In this document: positions 1-8,597 of the stretch, piece after piece
How the letters are laid out: the number at the start of each line of letters is the position of its first letter
Position numbering within the stretch: the first letter of the stretch is position 1
From: Sporosarcina quadrami
GTDB lineage: Bacteria > Bacillota > Bacilli > Bacillales_A > Planococcaceae
Assembly: GCF_014836615.1 (NCBI RefSeq)
Contig: NZ_JACSQN010000012.1
Span: 1 to 64,000 of the forward strand
Direction: 5' to 3'
DNA length: 64,000 bases
The notes under the pieces: generated by a model
Told to the model about the DNA's origin: nothing
Databases searched by the model: none
The model's input: only the letters and a program-made list of their open reading frames with translations
Position numbers and translations under genes: made by a program

Positions 1-70
1 AGTAGCTCAGTGGTAGAGCAATCGGCTGTTAACCGATCGGTCGTAGGTTCGAGTCCTACCTGCGGAGCCA
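1..70 (+). tRNA. tRNA-Asn (GTT), 5' end cut by the window
   Basis: The D-loop sequence AGCTCAGTGGTAGAGC, anticodon stem-loop CGGCTGTTAACCG with anticodon GTT, T-loop GGTTCGAGTCC and an encoded 3' CCA are all visible. The first bases of the acceptor stem lie before position 1. It is the first of three tRNA genes packed within 250 bases, which are probably cotranscribed. Confidence 0.95.
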
Positions 71-78
71 TTTTTTAC

Positions 79-169
79 GGGGAAGTACTCAAGAGGCTCA
101 AGAGGTGCCCCTGCTAAGGGCATAGGTCGCGAAAGCGGTGCGAGGGTTCGAATCCCTCCTTCTCCGCCA
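79..169 (+). tRNA. tRNA-Ser (GCT)
   Basis: The acceptor stem GGGGAAG pairs with CTTCTCC, the anticodon loop reads CTGCTAA (anticodon GCT), and a long variable arm typical of class II tRNAs precedes the T-arm GGGTTCGAATCCC. The CCA end is encoded. It lies 8 bases after tRNA-Asn. Confidence 0.95.
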
Positions 170-176
170 TATTGCT

Positions 177-248
177 GGCCCCTTGGTCAAGCGGTTAAGA
201 CACCGCCCTTTCACGGCGGTAACACGGGTTCGAATCCCGTAGGGGTCA
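177..248 (+). tRNA. tRNA-Glu (TTC)
   Basis: The acceptor stem GGCCCCT pairs with AGGGGTC, the anticodon loop CTTTCAC gives anticodon TTC, and the T-arm is CGGGTTCGAATCCCG. The 3' CCA is not encoded, unlike the two tRNAs upstream. An intrinsic terminator follows within 10 bases. Confidence 0.95.
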
Positions 249-255
249 TACATAA

Positions 256-291
256 AAGTCCACAACCATTTACATGATGGTTGTGGACTTT
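256..291. terminator. bidirectional intrinsic terminator after the tRNA cluster
   Basis: A long stem (AAGTCCACAACCAT with ATGGTTGTGGACTT) is followed by a run of T. On the other strand it can end yteA, whose stop codon is directly adjacent. Confidence 0.9.
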
Positions 292-293
292 TT

Positions 294-1028
294 TTATTTA
301 TCTTCTGTATAGCTGTCTTTTTCTTTATAGGGAATGTCTCCTAAAGGGGACTCGATTCCTTCTTCATCTAATTCTTCTTCATATTTCTCAGAAGCTTCGG
401 ATCGGACAAATCCACGGGATTCACCGCTGATGTCTGTACTGACGAATTCCTCCATTTTATCTGCTGCGCCCTCAAGTATCTTATCATCATATAAAGTATT
501 ATAGTCATTATGATCTCCTATGAAATCGGATGGTGTTTCAGATGTACCCGATTTTGCGATTTCTTGGAAACTGTCTTCACTATCTCTCCTTACACCTTCT
601 CTTCGATCAGCAAACGAATTTGGGTTGGCCATAATTAGCATGTCGTCCTCAACAGGTCTATCTTCACGAATATCTCTCTCGGTAGCATGGTCGATACAGT
701 AGGTTGTATACGGTATAGCTTCCAAACGTTCAAATGGTATCTCTGTCTTACACACTTCACAAATGCCGTAGGTTCCTTCATTAATTGCTTCTAACGCCTT
801 TTCTACTTTTTCTATTTCATCCGAAGCGTGTGTATTTAAAGCCATATCCTTTTCACGTTCGAACAATTCGGTTCCCATATCGGCTGGATGATTGTCATAC
901 ATAGATAATTCCCCAACATCGTCTTGTGAAGACTCTTTAATGTCTGTTTCCTTTTCAGTTTTGGCTAATTGCGTCCTTAATTCCAAGAGCTCATTTTTAA
1001 GTTGTTCTTTTTGTTTATCTGTCAACAT
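294..1028 (-). CDS. yteA: TraR/DksA-type zinc-finger protein YteA
   Basis: The 244-residue protein has a TraR/DksA-like architecture: an N-terminal helical hairpin (about residues 1-85) and a zinc-finger segment (about 88-115) with Cys90, Cys93, Cys111 and His114 as likely ligands, then an acidic tail. In B. subtilis yteA lies next to menF, and the men genes are also neighbours here, which supports the orthology. The B. subtilis family is annotated as a sporulation-associated DksA-like protein; a specific regulatory target cannot be read from the sequence. The start ATG follows AAAGGATG at a normal distance. The gene is a single unit between two terminators. Confidence 0.85.
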   Translation of the reverse strand: MLTDKQKEQLKNELLELRTQLAKTEKETDIKESSQDDVGELSMYDNHPADMGTELFEREKDMALNTHASDEIEKVEKALEAINEGTYGICEVCKTEIPFERLEAIPYTTYCIDHATERDIREDRPVEDDMLIMANPNSFADRREGVRRDSEDSFQEIAKSGTSETPSDFIGDHNDYNTLYDDKILEGAADKMEEFVSTDISGESRGFVRSEASEKYEEELDEEGIESPLGDIPYKEKDSYTEDK

Positions 1029-1159
1029 CTACAGCACATCCTTTAGTTTATTCCGTTTAGTATGCTCTTACTATTTAAGTTCATATCGTACACAATTTGG
1101 TAGTGTACTTTTTCATTTCCCTCTATTACGGATAAACTAAACATTCACATCAAATAACA

Positions 1160-1192
1160 AAAAAAGGACATGCTTGAAGGCATGTCCTTTTT
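1160..1192. terminator. intrinsic terminator between menA and yteA
   Basis: The stem AAAGGACATGC / GCATGTCCTTT has a short loop and T-runs on both strands. It mainly serves menA, whose stop codon is adjacent on the minus strand. Confidence 0.85.
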
Positions 1193-1194
1193 AG

Positions 1195-2106
1195 TCATAC
1201 AAGATGTGCAATTAGAATTCCAATGCCAAGAAGCAGACCGAACAAGGTGTTAGTGACTGCTGTGTTTTTCATAGCGGGCATGACTTGAATAGGCAGAAGA
1301 TGGTTCTTAAAAATAGTAATTGCTTTTATCGGCTTGGGGACACTTATTAGTACGAGTAAACCCCAAATTGTCAAATGTCCAGTGATAATGAGACCGATTA
1401 TCCAAACATAGGCGATGATGAAAAACATAGCTAAAACAGTGACAGCATTTTTCCTGCCAACTAAAATCGCTAACGTCTTCCTGCCACCCAATTTGTCTCC
1501 TTCAATATCCCGAATGTTATTCGCCATCATTATAGCTCCGACGAGAAGCATGCTTGGTATGGAGATTAGTATGGCATCTTTTGTCACTGTTCCCGTCTGA
1601 ATGTAGAAAGCGATGAGTATGAGTAGCATCCCCATTACAACGCCAGACACTAATTCTCCAAAGGGAGTATAGGCTATCGGATAAGGACCACCAGTATAGA
1701 GATACCCAATTAACATGGATATAAGTCCAACGACTGCTAGTCCCCAAGATGTCTGACTGCAAATATAAATACCGATTAACACTGATATTGCATAAAGTGC
1801 TAAGGCGATGTTTAGGACAGTTTTTGCTCGAATGCCATTTCGGACAATAGTACCACCTATTCCAACAGAGTGCTCTGTATCCAATCCCCTTTTAAAATCA
1901 TAATACTCGTTGAACATATTAGTCGCCATTTGGATTAGCAGACTTGCGACGAGCATAGCGATAAATAATGGGAAGTGAAGCTTGTCATAAGTTAATGCGA
2001 TCATTGTTCCTAGAAATACCGGGGCGAACGCGGCCGTCAATGTATGCGGACGGGTAAGTTGCCACCATATCCTCCACCCTGTATCTGCTTTAATCGTATG
2101 TTGCAT
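1195..2106 (-). CDS. menA: 1,4-dihydroxy-2-naphthoate polyprenyltransferase MenA
   Basis: This membrane enzyme joins the naphthoquinone ring to the polyprenyl chain, the penultimate step of menaquinone synthesis. It is a UbiA-family prenyltransferase with about eight or nine membrane segments. The first Asp-rich motif is NMFNEYYDFKRGLD and the second is NNIRDIEGDKLGG; both bind prenyl diphosphate through magnesium. I chose the inner ATG at 2106 because AGGAGAG lies 8 bases upstream. An in-frame ATG at 2142 would add 12 residues but has GGAG only 4 bases away. It is divergent from menF, whereas in B. subtilis menA is elsewhere on the chromosome. Confidence 0.93.
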   Translation of the reverse strand: MQHTIKADTGWRIWWQLTRPHTLTAAFAPVFLGTMIALTYDKLHFPLFIAMLVASLLIQMATNMFNEYYDFKRGLDTEHSVGIGGTIVRNGIRAKTVLNIALALYAISVLIGIYICSQTSWGLAVVGLISMLIGYLYTGGPYPIAYTPFGELVSGVVMGMLLILIAFYIQTGTVTKDAILISIPSMLLVGAIMMANNIRDIEGDKLGGRKTLAILVGRKNAVTVLAMFFIIAYVWIIGLIITGHLTIWGLLVLISVPKPIKAITIFKNHLLPIQVMPAMKNTAVTNTLFGLLLGIGILIAHLV

Positions 2107-2210
2107 TGTATTCTCTCCTATTCTAATGTTTCCGTTATCCATTGTACTCCAAATTCGACTAAGAAGGTATCCTTCTTTGCATTATCTATGCGAGATCATC
2201 AGAGTTTCGG

Positions 2211-2216
2211 TATAAT
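2211..2216 (+). promoter_or_regulatory. candidate -10 box of the menFDHB(E) operon
   Basis: TATAAT stands about 80 bases before the menF start in the menA-menF divergent region. No good -35 hexamer sits 16-18 bases upstream, so only the -10 element is proposed. Confidence 0.45.
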
Positions 2217-2298
2217 AGAAGTAAGAAGTCACTTCTTCATAATTACATTCATTTACGATCTCACATATTGCTCGATTTAAACAGAAGGAGAGAAAATT

Positions 2299-3684
2299 AT
2301 GAGTTACAAAATAACGGATGGGGCTAAAGCAAAACAGACAGTCTTGTCTCCTTATACGCACTTTTTCACGGAAACAGTTGAAGTCGGAAGGATTTCACCA
2401 TTATTGTTTTTTGAAGCAGGACATTCAACATATAATCACGAAAGGTTTTATTGGCAAAATGCTGATAAGACAATGACGCTAGTTGGAATTGGTCATGCTC
2501 ATATTTTAATGAATGAAAAAAAGCATGGACGATACAGTGATATCTCCGACAAGTGGCAACAACTATGCAGTAAATTGGTGAAAGAAGAGAAGGACATGGC
2601 TCCAGTGTTGTTTGGAGGATTCTCATACGATGAACAAAATAGACACCATTCAGAGTGGAATGAATTTCCCTCATCCTATTTCTTTGTGCCTTCATTTCAA
2701 TTGAAAATTGCTGATGGAAAAACACTACTTTCCGTGAATTTGATAACTGATAGTGAAAATGCAACAACCATTTTCGATAAGCTTCGTGAAGAAAGGGACA
2801 GGCTCATTCATATTGCACAAGTAGAAGAGTTTGATATTACTGTAAAAAATAAAGTGATCGAAACGATTGAACGTGGGAAAGAAAAATATATTGAAGCAGT
2901 TGAAAATGTGACACAACAGATTAAAGAAGGAAAAGCAGATAAGGTTGTCATTGCACGTGCTATCGAGCTTGAGTTCGAACAAGATCTTGCTGCAACGACT
3001 GTATTGCAAGCCATTACGAATGAACAGCAGGAAAGTTATCATTTCGGACTTCAAGTTGGTACTTCGCTTTTCTTTGGCGCAACACCAGAAAGGTTAATTG
3101 AAGTGAAAGATGGAAAAGTCTATTCTGCTTGTGTAGCTGGTTCGATTAGACGCGGTAAGTCGGCTAAGGAAGACCGGGAACTAGGAGAAGAGTTGTTAGG
3201 TGATCCGAAGAATCGTGAGGAGCATCAACATGTTGTTAGTATGATTTCAAAAGTTTTCGAATCATATTGTGAAGACGTTCTAATACCTAAAATACCGAAA
3301 TTAATGAAAATCCGTGATATACAACATTTATACACTTCGGTTGAAGGATCAATTGGACAGCAAAATAATATCTTTTCATTTGTAGAAGCATTACATCCAA
3401 CACCGGCATTGGGAGGAGTCCCGACAACGGTTGCTCTGGAGATGATCCGGAAACACGAAGAGATGGATAGGGGTTATTATGCTGCCCCAATCGGCTGGAC
3501 AGACGCTTCAGGAAATGGAGAGTTTGCAGTAGGCATCCGTTCGGCTTTAATTCAGGCTAATCATGCTTATTTATATGCGGGCGGAGGGATAGTGGCAGAT
3601 TCCGATCCAAACGAAGAGTATGACGAAACATGGGTGAAGTTCAGACCTGTATTAAGGTCGCTTGGAGGAAAGTTGAATGGCTGA
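2299..3684 (+). CDS. menF: isochorismate synthase MenF
   Basis: It converts chorismate to isochorismate, the first committed step of menaquinone synthesis. The 461-residue length is near that of B. subtilis MenF. The C-terminal half is the chorismate-binding domain, with recognisable segments VGTSLFFGATPERLIEV, HPTPALGGVPTTVALEMI and GYYAAPIGWTDASGNGEFAV. The start follows GAAGGAGAG. The stop overlaps the menD start by 8 bases, so the two are translationally coupled. Confidence 0.95.
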   Translation: MSYKITDGAKAKQTVLSPYTHFFTETVEVGRISPLLFFEAGHSTYNHERFYWQNADKTMTLVGIGHAHILMNEKKHGRYSDISDKWQQLCSKLVKEEKDMAPVLFGGFSYDEQNRHHSEWNEFPSSYFFVPSFQLKIADGKTLLSVNLITDSENATTIFDKLREERDRLIHIAQVEEFDITVKNKVIETIERGKEKYIEAVENVTQQIKEGKADKVVIARAIELEFEQDLAATTVLQAITNEQQESYHFGLQVGTSLFFGATPERLIEVKDGKVYSACVAGSIRRGKSAKEDRELGEELLGDPKNREEHQHVVSMISKVFESYCEDVLIPKIPKLMKIRDIQHLYTSVEGSIGQQNNIFSFVEALHPTPALGGVPTTVALEMIRKHEEMDRGYYAAPIGWTDASGNGEFAVGIRSALIQANHAYLYAGGGIVADSDPNEEYDETWVKFRPVLRSLGGKLNG

Positions 3685-5389
3685 TCAGAAAGTTTTAACG
3701 GGACACGTGTTGCGAATGACAGAGTCATTAATCAAAGCAGGAGTGACAGTTGCAGTCATTAGCCCAGGATCGCGTTCAACGCCGTTAGCCTATGCATTTG
3801 CTGCTTCAGAACAACTGCACACTTACATGCAAGTAGATGAACGTTCCGCAGCTTATTTTGCATTAGGGATTGCAAAGGCATCCTGTAAACCTGTAGTTCT
3901 CCTGTGTACTTCAGGGACAGCCGCATCGAATTATCATCCAGCGATCACAGAAGCGTATTATGCGCGTCTCCCGCTAATTGTCATAACTGCCGATCGTCCT
4001 CATGAACTGCGTGGAGTAGGAGCTCCACAAGCCATCGATCAGCTGAATATGTATGGAAAGCATGTGAAATTCAGTGTCGATTTGCCTTTAGCTGAAGAGA
4101 ATGATGAGATGGATCGTTATTTAGAAAGGCATATTCAACGTGCTGTTTCGGTTTCATTGACGGAACCAATGGGGCCAATTCATCTTAATATTCCTTTGCG
4201 CGAACCTTTATTAATCGATTTTGCACAAAAAGCACCAGTAGGTTCTTTCATGGAGTCCGTTCAAGGAGATACTGCTCTTCCATATGAAGCAATGGAGAAA
4301 ATCCGAAAAATATTGTCGGATGCTCCTAACGGTTTGATTATCGCAGGTGAAATGCCTGTCGGATTTAATAAAGAGCTGTTTTGGAAGTTTGCAAAGTCGC
4401 TCCAGTGGCCAGTAGTGGCGGATCCTTTATCCAACTTACGATCTGAAGTGCCGGATGACTGCAGAGAGTTGTGCATTACGCATTATGACGCATTGTTGAA
4501 AAGTGATGTATTCAAAGAAAAAGTACAAGCACATACGGTTATCCGATTTGGCCCACAACCAGTTTCAAAACCGTTATCAATATTTCTAAAGAATTATCCT
4601 CCGGAGTTTTTCATTGCGGTAGATGAATCTCCAGAGTTTAGAGATTCTCTTGGCATCGTTACGCATCATCTACAAGTTTCTACTAACTCAGTGATGGAAA
4701 TCCTAGTCACTAATCAACAGCCCGACTATACGAGAATCTGGTCATTTGCAGACAGTATTGCCGAGGATGCAACGAGGTCATATGAAGGAATTCCCGGGGA
4801 TGAGGGAGTAATCGTCAAGAAGTTGATTGAATGTGTGCCGGACGGAAGTGATCTTGTTAGCGGTAGCAGTATGCCGATCCGTGATATGGATACTTTTTTT
4901 GCGAAAACGGATAAAGAGTTGAGCTTATTCTCAAACAGAGGTGCGAACGGTATTGATGGGGTTGTTTCCACCGCGTTTGGCATTCAAACAGCTCGCAAAC
5001 GACCGGCATATTTGCTCATTGGGGATTTATCATTTTTACATGATGTCAATGGATTGATTGTGTCGCGCTTTCACAAAACAGATTTGACAATCATCATTTT
5101 AAACAACGATGGCGGAGGTATTTTTTCATACTTGCCACAGGCGACTGTTTCCAATCACTTTGAAGAATTATTCGGAACGCCAACGGGTTTGACGTTTGAG
5201 CATATTGCAGCAATGTATGATGCACAGTATGCAGCAATTCATACAGTGGAACAATTCGAAGATGAAATACGAAAAGAAAAAACCAAAGACGTACGCATAT
5301 TGGAAGTGTTCACAAACAGACCTATTAATGTACAGTCGCATCGTGCTTATTGGGCTGATATTGTCGAAAGGATCGAAGCGGATGACTAA
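3677..5389 (+). CDS. menD: SEPHCHC synthase MenD (thiamine-diphosphate enzyme)
   Basis: MenD condenses isochorismate with 2-oxoglutarate. The 570-residue protein has the pyrimidine-binding domain at the N-terminus, with SPGSRSTPLAYA at about 29-40 and the thiamine-activating Glu55 in VDERSAAYFALG. The diphosphate-binding motif GDLSFLHDVNG followed by NNDGGGIFSYLP lies near residue 450-480. It overlaps menF by 8 bases and menH by 8 bases. Confidence 0.95.
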   Translation: MADQKVLTGHVLRMTESLIKAGVTVAVISPGSRSTPLAYAFAASEQLHTYMQVDERSAAYFALGIAKASCKPVVLLCTSGTAASNYHPAITEAYYARLPLIVITADRPHELRGVGAPQAIDQLNMYGKHVKFSVDLPLAEENDEMDRYLERHIQRAVSVSLTEPMGPIHLNIPLREPLLIDFAQKAPVGSFMESVQGDTALPYEAMEKIRKILSDAPNGLIIAGEMPVGFNKELFWKFAKSLQWPVVADPLSNLRSEVPDDCRELCITHYDALLKSDVFKEKVQAHTVIRFGPQPVSKPLSIFLKNYPPEFFIAVDESPEFRDSLGIVTHHLQVSTNSVMEILVTNQQPDYTRIWSFADSIAEDATRSYEGIPGDEGVIVKKLIECVPDGSDLVSGSSMPIRDMDTFFAKTDKELSLFSNRGANGIDGVVSTAFGIQTARKRPAYLLIGDLSFLHDVNGLIVSRFHKTDLTIIILNNDGGGIFSYLPQATVSNHFEELFGTPTGLTFEHIAAMYDAQYAAIHTVEQFEDEIRKEKTKDVRILEVFTNRPINVQSHRAYWADIVERIEADD

Positions 5390-6209
5390 ACGGAATGTTC
5401 CGATTCGTGGACAGTCAATTTACGTGGAAATCGAAGGGGAAGAGCATTTGCCTACGGTTGTTTTCTTGCATGGTTTTACAGGCAGTACGTCTACATGGAT
5501 GGATGTCCGCCGTCATTTGGCTGGAAGCTACAGAACAGTCGCAGTCGACTTGACGGGGCATGGGAAAACAAGTATTCCGGATGATCCAGAACGTTATGGG
5601 ATGAAGGAACAATTGACCGATCTGAATGAGCTTTTTAATGAATTGAATATGCAGGCTTTCCACCTTGTCGGCTATTCAATGGGCGGCCGGATTGCATTAG
5701 GCTATACAGTGGAATATCCCGAGAAGGTTAATGCCCTCATTCTTGAAAGCAGTTCACCTGGATTGGAAGATGAAGCTGATCGTCATACTAGGAAAGCAGC
5801 CGATCGACTATTAGCAAAGAAAATAATGGACAATGGATTGAAGTCGTTTGTAAACAGTTGGGAGAACATCCCTTTGTTTAATTCACAGAAGGCGTTGCCG
5901 ACTGAACAACGTGAACAGATTCGTCAGGAGAGGTTGAGTCAAACCGAAAAAGGACTATCCAATAGTCTCTTAGGTATTGGTACGGGAAGCCAGCCGTCTT
6001 ATTGGCATATGCTCGACTCGATAAGGAAACCTGTTTTACTGCTAACGGGAGAACTGGATGAAAAGTTCGTCAACATAGCTATGGAAATGAAAAAACGTGT
6101 GCCGTCTTGGAAGCATACTGTCGTTTCTGACGCAGGCCATGCAATTCACGTGGAAAAACCGTCATTGTTTGCTACAATGATTAAGGACTATATGAATGAG
6201 TTACACTAA
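5382..6209 (+). CDS. menH: SHCHC synthase MenH (alpha/beta hydrolase fold)
   Basis: MenH eliminates pyruvate from SEPHCHC. The start is the ATG at 5382, which overlaps the end of menD; a longer reading frame from 5196 only runs through menD in another frame. The 275-residue protein has FLHGFTGS near residue 28, the nucleophile Ser99 in GYSMGG, and a C-terminal DAGHAIHVEKP with the catalytic His. AAAGGA lies 11 bases upstream of the start. It belongs to the men operon; menB follows after 18 bases. Confidence 0.93.
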   Translation: MTKRNVPIRGQSIYVEIEGEEHLPTVVFLHGFTGSTSTWMDVRRHLAGSYRTVAVDLTGHGKTSIPDDPERYGMKEQLTDLNELFNELNMQAFHLVGYSMGGRIALGYTVEYPEKVNALILESSSPGLEDEADRHTRKAADRLLAKKIMDNGLKSFVNSWENIPLFNSQKALPTEQREQIRQERLSQTEKGLSNSLLGIGTGSQPSYWHMLDSIRKPVLLLTGELDEKFVNIAMEMKKRVPSWKHTVVSDAGHAIHVEKPSLFATMIKDYMNELH

Positions 6210-6227
6210 AATCTAAGGAGGAACAAT

Positions 6228-7046
6228 ATGACTCGTCAATGGGAAACAATTCGTACATATGAAGATATTAAATATGAAAAGTACAATGGCATTGCTAAAG
6301 TTACGATCAACCGTCCGGAAGTGCGAAATGCATTCCGTCCGAAAACTGTAATGGAACTAATTGATGCTTTTTCACGCGCAAGAGATGATTCTAGTATAGG
6401 TGTCATCATTTTAACTGGTGAAGGTGAAAAAGCATTCTGTTCTGGTGGAGATCAATCTGTCCGGGGACATGGCGGATATGTAGGCGATGACGAAATCCCG
6501 CGTTTGAACGTACTTGACTTACAAAGGTTAATCCGCGTAATACCAAAACCCGTCGTGGCAATGGTTGCAGGTTTCGCAATTGGAGGCGGACATGTCTTAC
6601 ACGTTGTCTGTGATTTGACGATTGCTGCAGACAATGCTCGTTTCGGTCAAACAGGACCTAAAGTCGGTTCATTCGATGCTGGATATGGTTCAGGTTACCT
6701 TGCACGTATCGTTGGTCATAAAAAGGCGCGTGAAATCTGGTTCCTATGCCGTCAATATGATGCGCAGGAGGCATTGGATATGGGTCTCGTCAACACAGTC
6801 GTCCCTTACGATCAGTTGGAAGATGAAACGGTTCAATGGTGTGAAGAGATGCTTGGTATGAGTCCGACTGCCCTTCGTTTCGTTAAAGCTGCAATGAATG
6901 CTGATACGGATGGACTTGCAGGTCTTCAACAAATGGCTGGTGACGCTACACTTCTTTACTATACGACTGATGAAGCGAAAGAAGGAAGAGACGCTTTCAA
7001 AGAGAAGCGCAAGCCTGATTTTGGTCAATTCCCTCGTTTCCCTTAA
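6228..7046 (+). CDS. menB: 1,4-dihydroxy-2-naphthoyl-CoA synthase MenB
   Basis: MenB closes the second ring of the naphthoquinone from o-succinylbenzoyl-CoA. It is a crotonase-fold protein of 272 residues, the usual length. Family motifs are [38 protein letters not shown] and [15 protein letters not shown], and the C-terminus FGQFPRFP is typical of MenB. A TAAGGAGG site precedes the ATG. A terminator-like hairpin separates it from menE. Confidence 0.96.
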   Translation: MTRQWETIRTYEDIKYEKYNGIAKVTINRPEVRNAFRPKTVMELIDAFSRARDDSSIGVIILTGEGEKAFCSGGDQSVRGHGGYVGDDEIPRLNVLDLQRLIRVIPKPVVAMVAGFAIGGGHVLHVVCDLTIAADNARFGQTGPKVGSFDAGYGSGYLARIVGHKKAREIWFLCRQYDAQEALDMGLVNTVVPYDQLEDETVQWCEEMLGMSPTALRFVKAAMNADTDGLAGLQQMAGDATLLYYTTDEAKEGRDAFKEKRKPDFGQFPRFP

Positions 7047-7060
7047 TACTGTACAATCTA

Positions 7061-7086
7061 AACTGCCTTTTACAGGCAGTTTTTTC
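7061..7086 (+). terminator. hairpin with T-run between menB and menE
   Basis: AACTGCC and GGCAGTT form a short stem followed by six T. It sits inside the men operon, directly upstream of the menE ribosome binding site, and would reduce read-through into menE. Confidence 0.7.
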
Positions 7087-7105
7087 GATGAAAGGAGGTT
7101 TTGTT

Positions 7106-8560
7106 GTGATTCCAAATTGGTTACTTCAAAGGGCTTTTTTGACACCAGACCGTATCGCGTTGTCATTTGGTGACGATAAGTGGACATTCAGCGAACTGAA
7201 AAAAGAAGCGGTAACGATTGCAAAGAAATTACGTTCAATTGAATTGCAAGAAGGAGATCGCATTGCCTTGTTGGGATCGTCAACTCCTGAAATGGTTTTC
7301 GTTATTCACGGCTGCCTTCTCGCAGGGATGGAAGTTGTTATGCTGAATAATCGTTTGACTGCTGATGAGATTGATTGGCAACTGAATGATAGCGAAGCGA
7401 AAGTAGTGTTAATGGCTGATGAATTTCATAAGATCATACGTGTAAGTAAGACTGAAACGAAGACATTTACGGAAATCAAATCACTACCTGAAATACCTTA
7501 TACAATTACAGAAATATGGAATCCATCTAGAACGATTACAATTATGTATACGTCCGGAACAACCGGTTTTCCAAAGGGAGTCCGTCAAACAGCAGGTAAT
7601 CATACGTCCAGTGCGCTCTCTTCCGTACTGAATCTCGGTTTAGATGAAGAAGATCGTTGGCTATGCACAATGCCGTTATTTCATATTAGCGGCTTTTCAA
7701 TCTTAGTGAGATCCGTTCTGTATGGCATGGAAGTGAGGCTATATGCGAAATTTGATGCACGTGAAGTTGCGATGGAAATAGCTCGGGGATCTGTGACGAG
7801 ACTGTCTGTTGTCGCTACTGGATTGCAACGTATTCTTGCTGAGATGGAAAAAACAGACGCTGTTGCCAGTCCCTCATTCAAGACGATTCTTGCAGGTGGA
7901 GGGCCAATTCCTGACGATTATTTACAAAGGTCACTTGAAAGACGATTACCGGTCTTACAGACTTACGGCATGACAGAAACGAGTTCCCAAACTGCAACGC
8001 TTGCAGCAGAGGATGCTTTAAGAAAGTCGGGATCTGCAGGGAAACCACTATTTTTCAACCGGATAACAATAGCGGCTGCTGTGAATCCTTTGGATATCGG
8101 TGAGGTGCTAGTCGCTGGTCCACATGTCACGCCAGGGTATATCGGTCATGCGTCAGAAAAAAGTCCGCTTGTTGATGGATGGCTTCAAACAGGTGATGTA
8201 GGCTATATAGATGCTGAAGGCTATCTATATATCGTTGATCGACGTTCTGATTTAATTATTTCAGGTGGCGAAAATATTTATCCCGCTGAAATTGAAAATG
8301 TACTTGTATCTCATCCGGACGTGTTGGAAGCTGGTGTATGTGGTCAGGAGGATAAGGAGTGGGGAAGTGTTCCTGTAGCGTTTATCGTTACGGATAAAAA
8401 GATATCTAAAGAACAACTGAATGATTTCTGTAAGCAAAGATTAGCAGGATACAAAGTACCGAAAGCTTTTTATATTGTCAATGAACTTCCTCGTAACGCA
8501 TCAAATAAATTGCTTAGACGACAATTGAAAGCATCGTTGGATTTGAAACGGAACGAATAG
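7106..8560 (+). CDS. menE: o-succinylbenzoate-CoA ligase MenE
   Basis: MenE activates o-succinylbenzoate with ATP and CoA. The protein belongs to the ANL adenylate-forming superfamily: the P-loop-like motif MYTSGTTGFPKG lies near residue 150, with QTYGMTETSSQ, GWLQTGDVGY and the hinge region YIVDRRSDLIISGGENIYP further on. The likely start is GTG 7106 (484 residues), seven bases after AAAGGAGG. An ATG at 7088 in the same frame is part of that Shine-Dalgarno site and is unlikely to be used. No menC follows; a terminator and a convergent gene end the cluster. Confidence 0.93.
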   Translation: MIPNWLLQRAFLTPDRIALSFGDDKWTFSELKKEAVTIAKKLRSIELQEGDRIALLGSSTPEMVFVIHGCLLAGMEVVMLNNRLTADEIDWQLNDSEAKVVLMADEFHKIIRVSKTETKTFTEIKSLPEIPYTITEIWNPSRTITIMYTSGTTGFPKGVRQTAGNHTSSALSSVLNLGLDEEDRWLCTMPLFHISGFSILVRSVLYGMEVRLYAKFDAREVAMEIARGSVTRLSVVATGLQRILAEMEKTDAVASPSFKTILAGGGPIPDDYLQRSLERRLPVLQTYGMTETSSQTATLAAEDALRKSGSAGKPLFFNRITIAAAVNPLDIGEVLVAGPHVTPGYIGHASEKSPLVDGWLQTGDVGYIDAEGYLYIVDRRSDLIISGGENIYPAEIENVLVSHPDVLEAGVCGQEDKEWGSVPVAFIVTDKKISKEQLNDFCKQRLAGYKVPKAFYIVNELPRNASNKLLRRQLKASLDLKRNE

Positions 8561-8597
8561 AAAAATGCCTCCTCCATTTGTCGGAAGAGGCATTTTC
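8561..8597. terminator. bidirectional terminator between menE and the zinc-binding lipoprotein gene
   Basis: AAAATGCCTC pairs with GAGGCATTTT with A/T runs on both sides. The two flanking genes converge here. Confidence 0.85.

Noticed and set aside
5196..5381. N-terminal extension of MenH
   Set aside because: The extension overlaps menD in another frame and has no MenH similarity; the start at 5382 fits the family.
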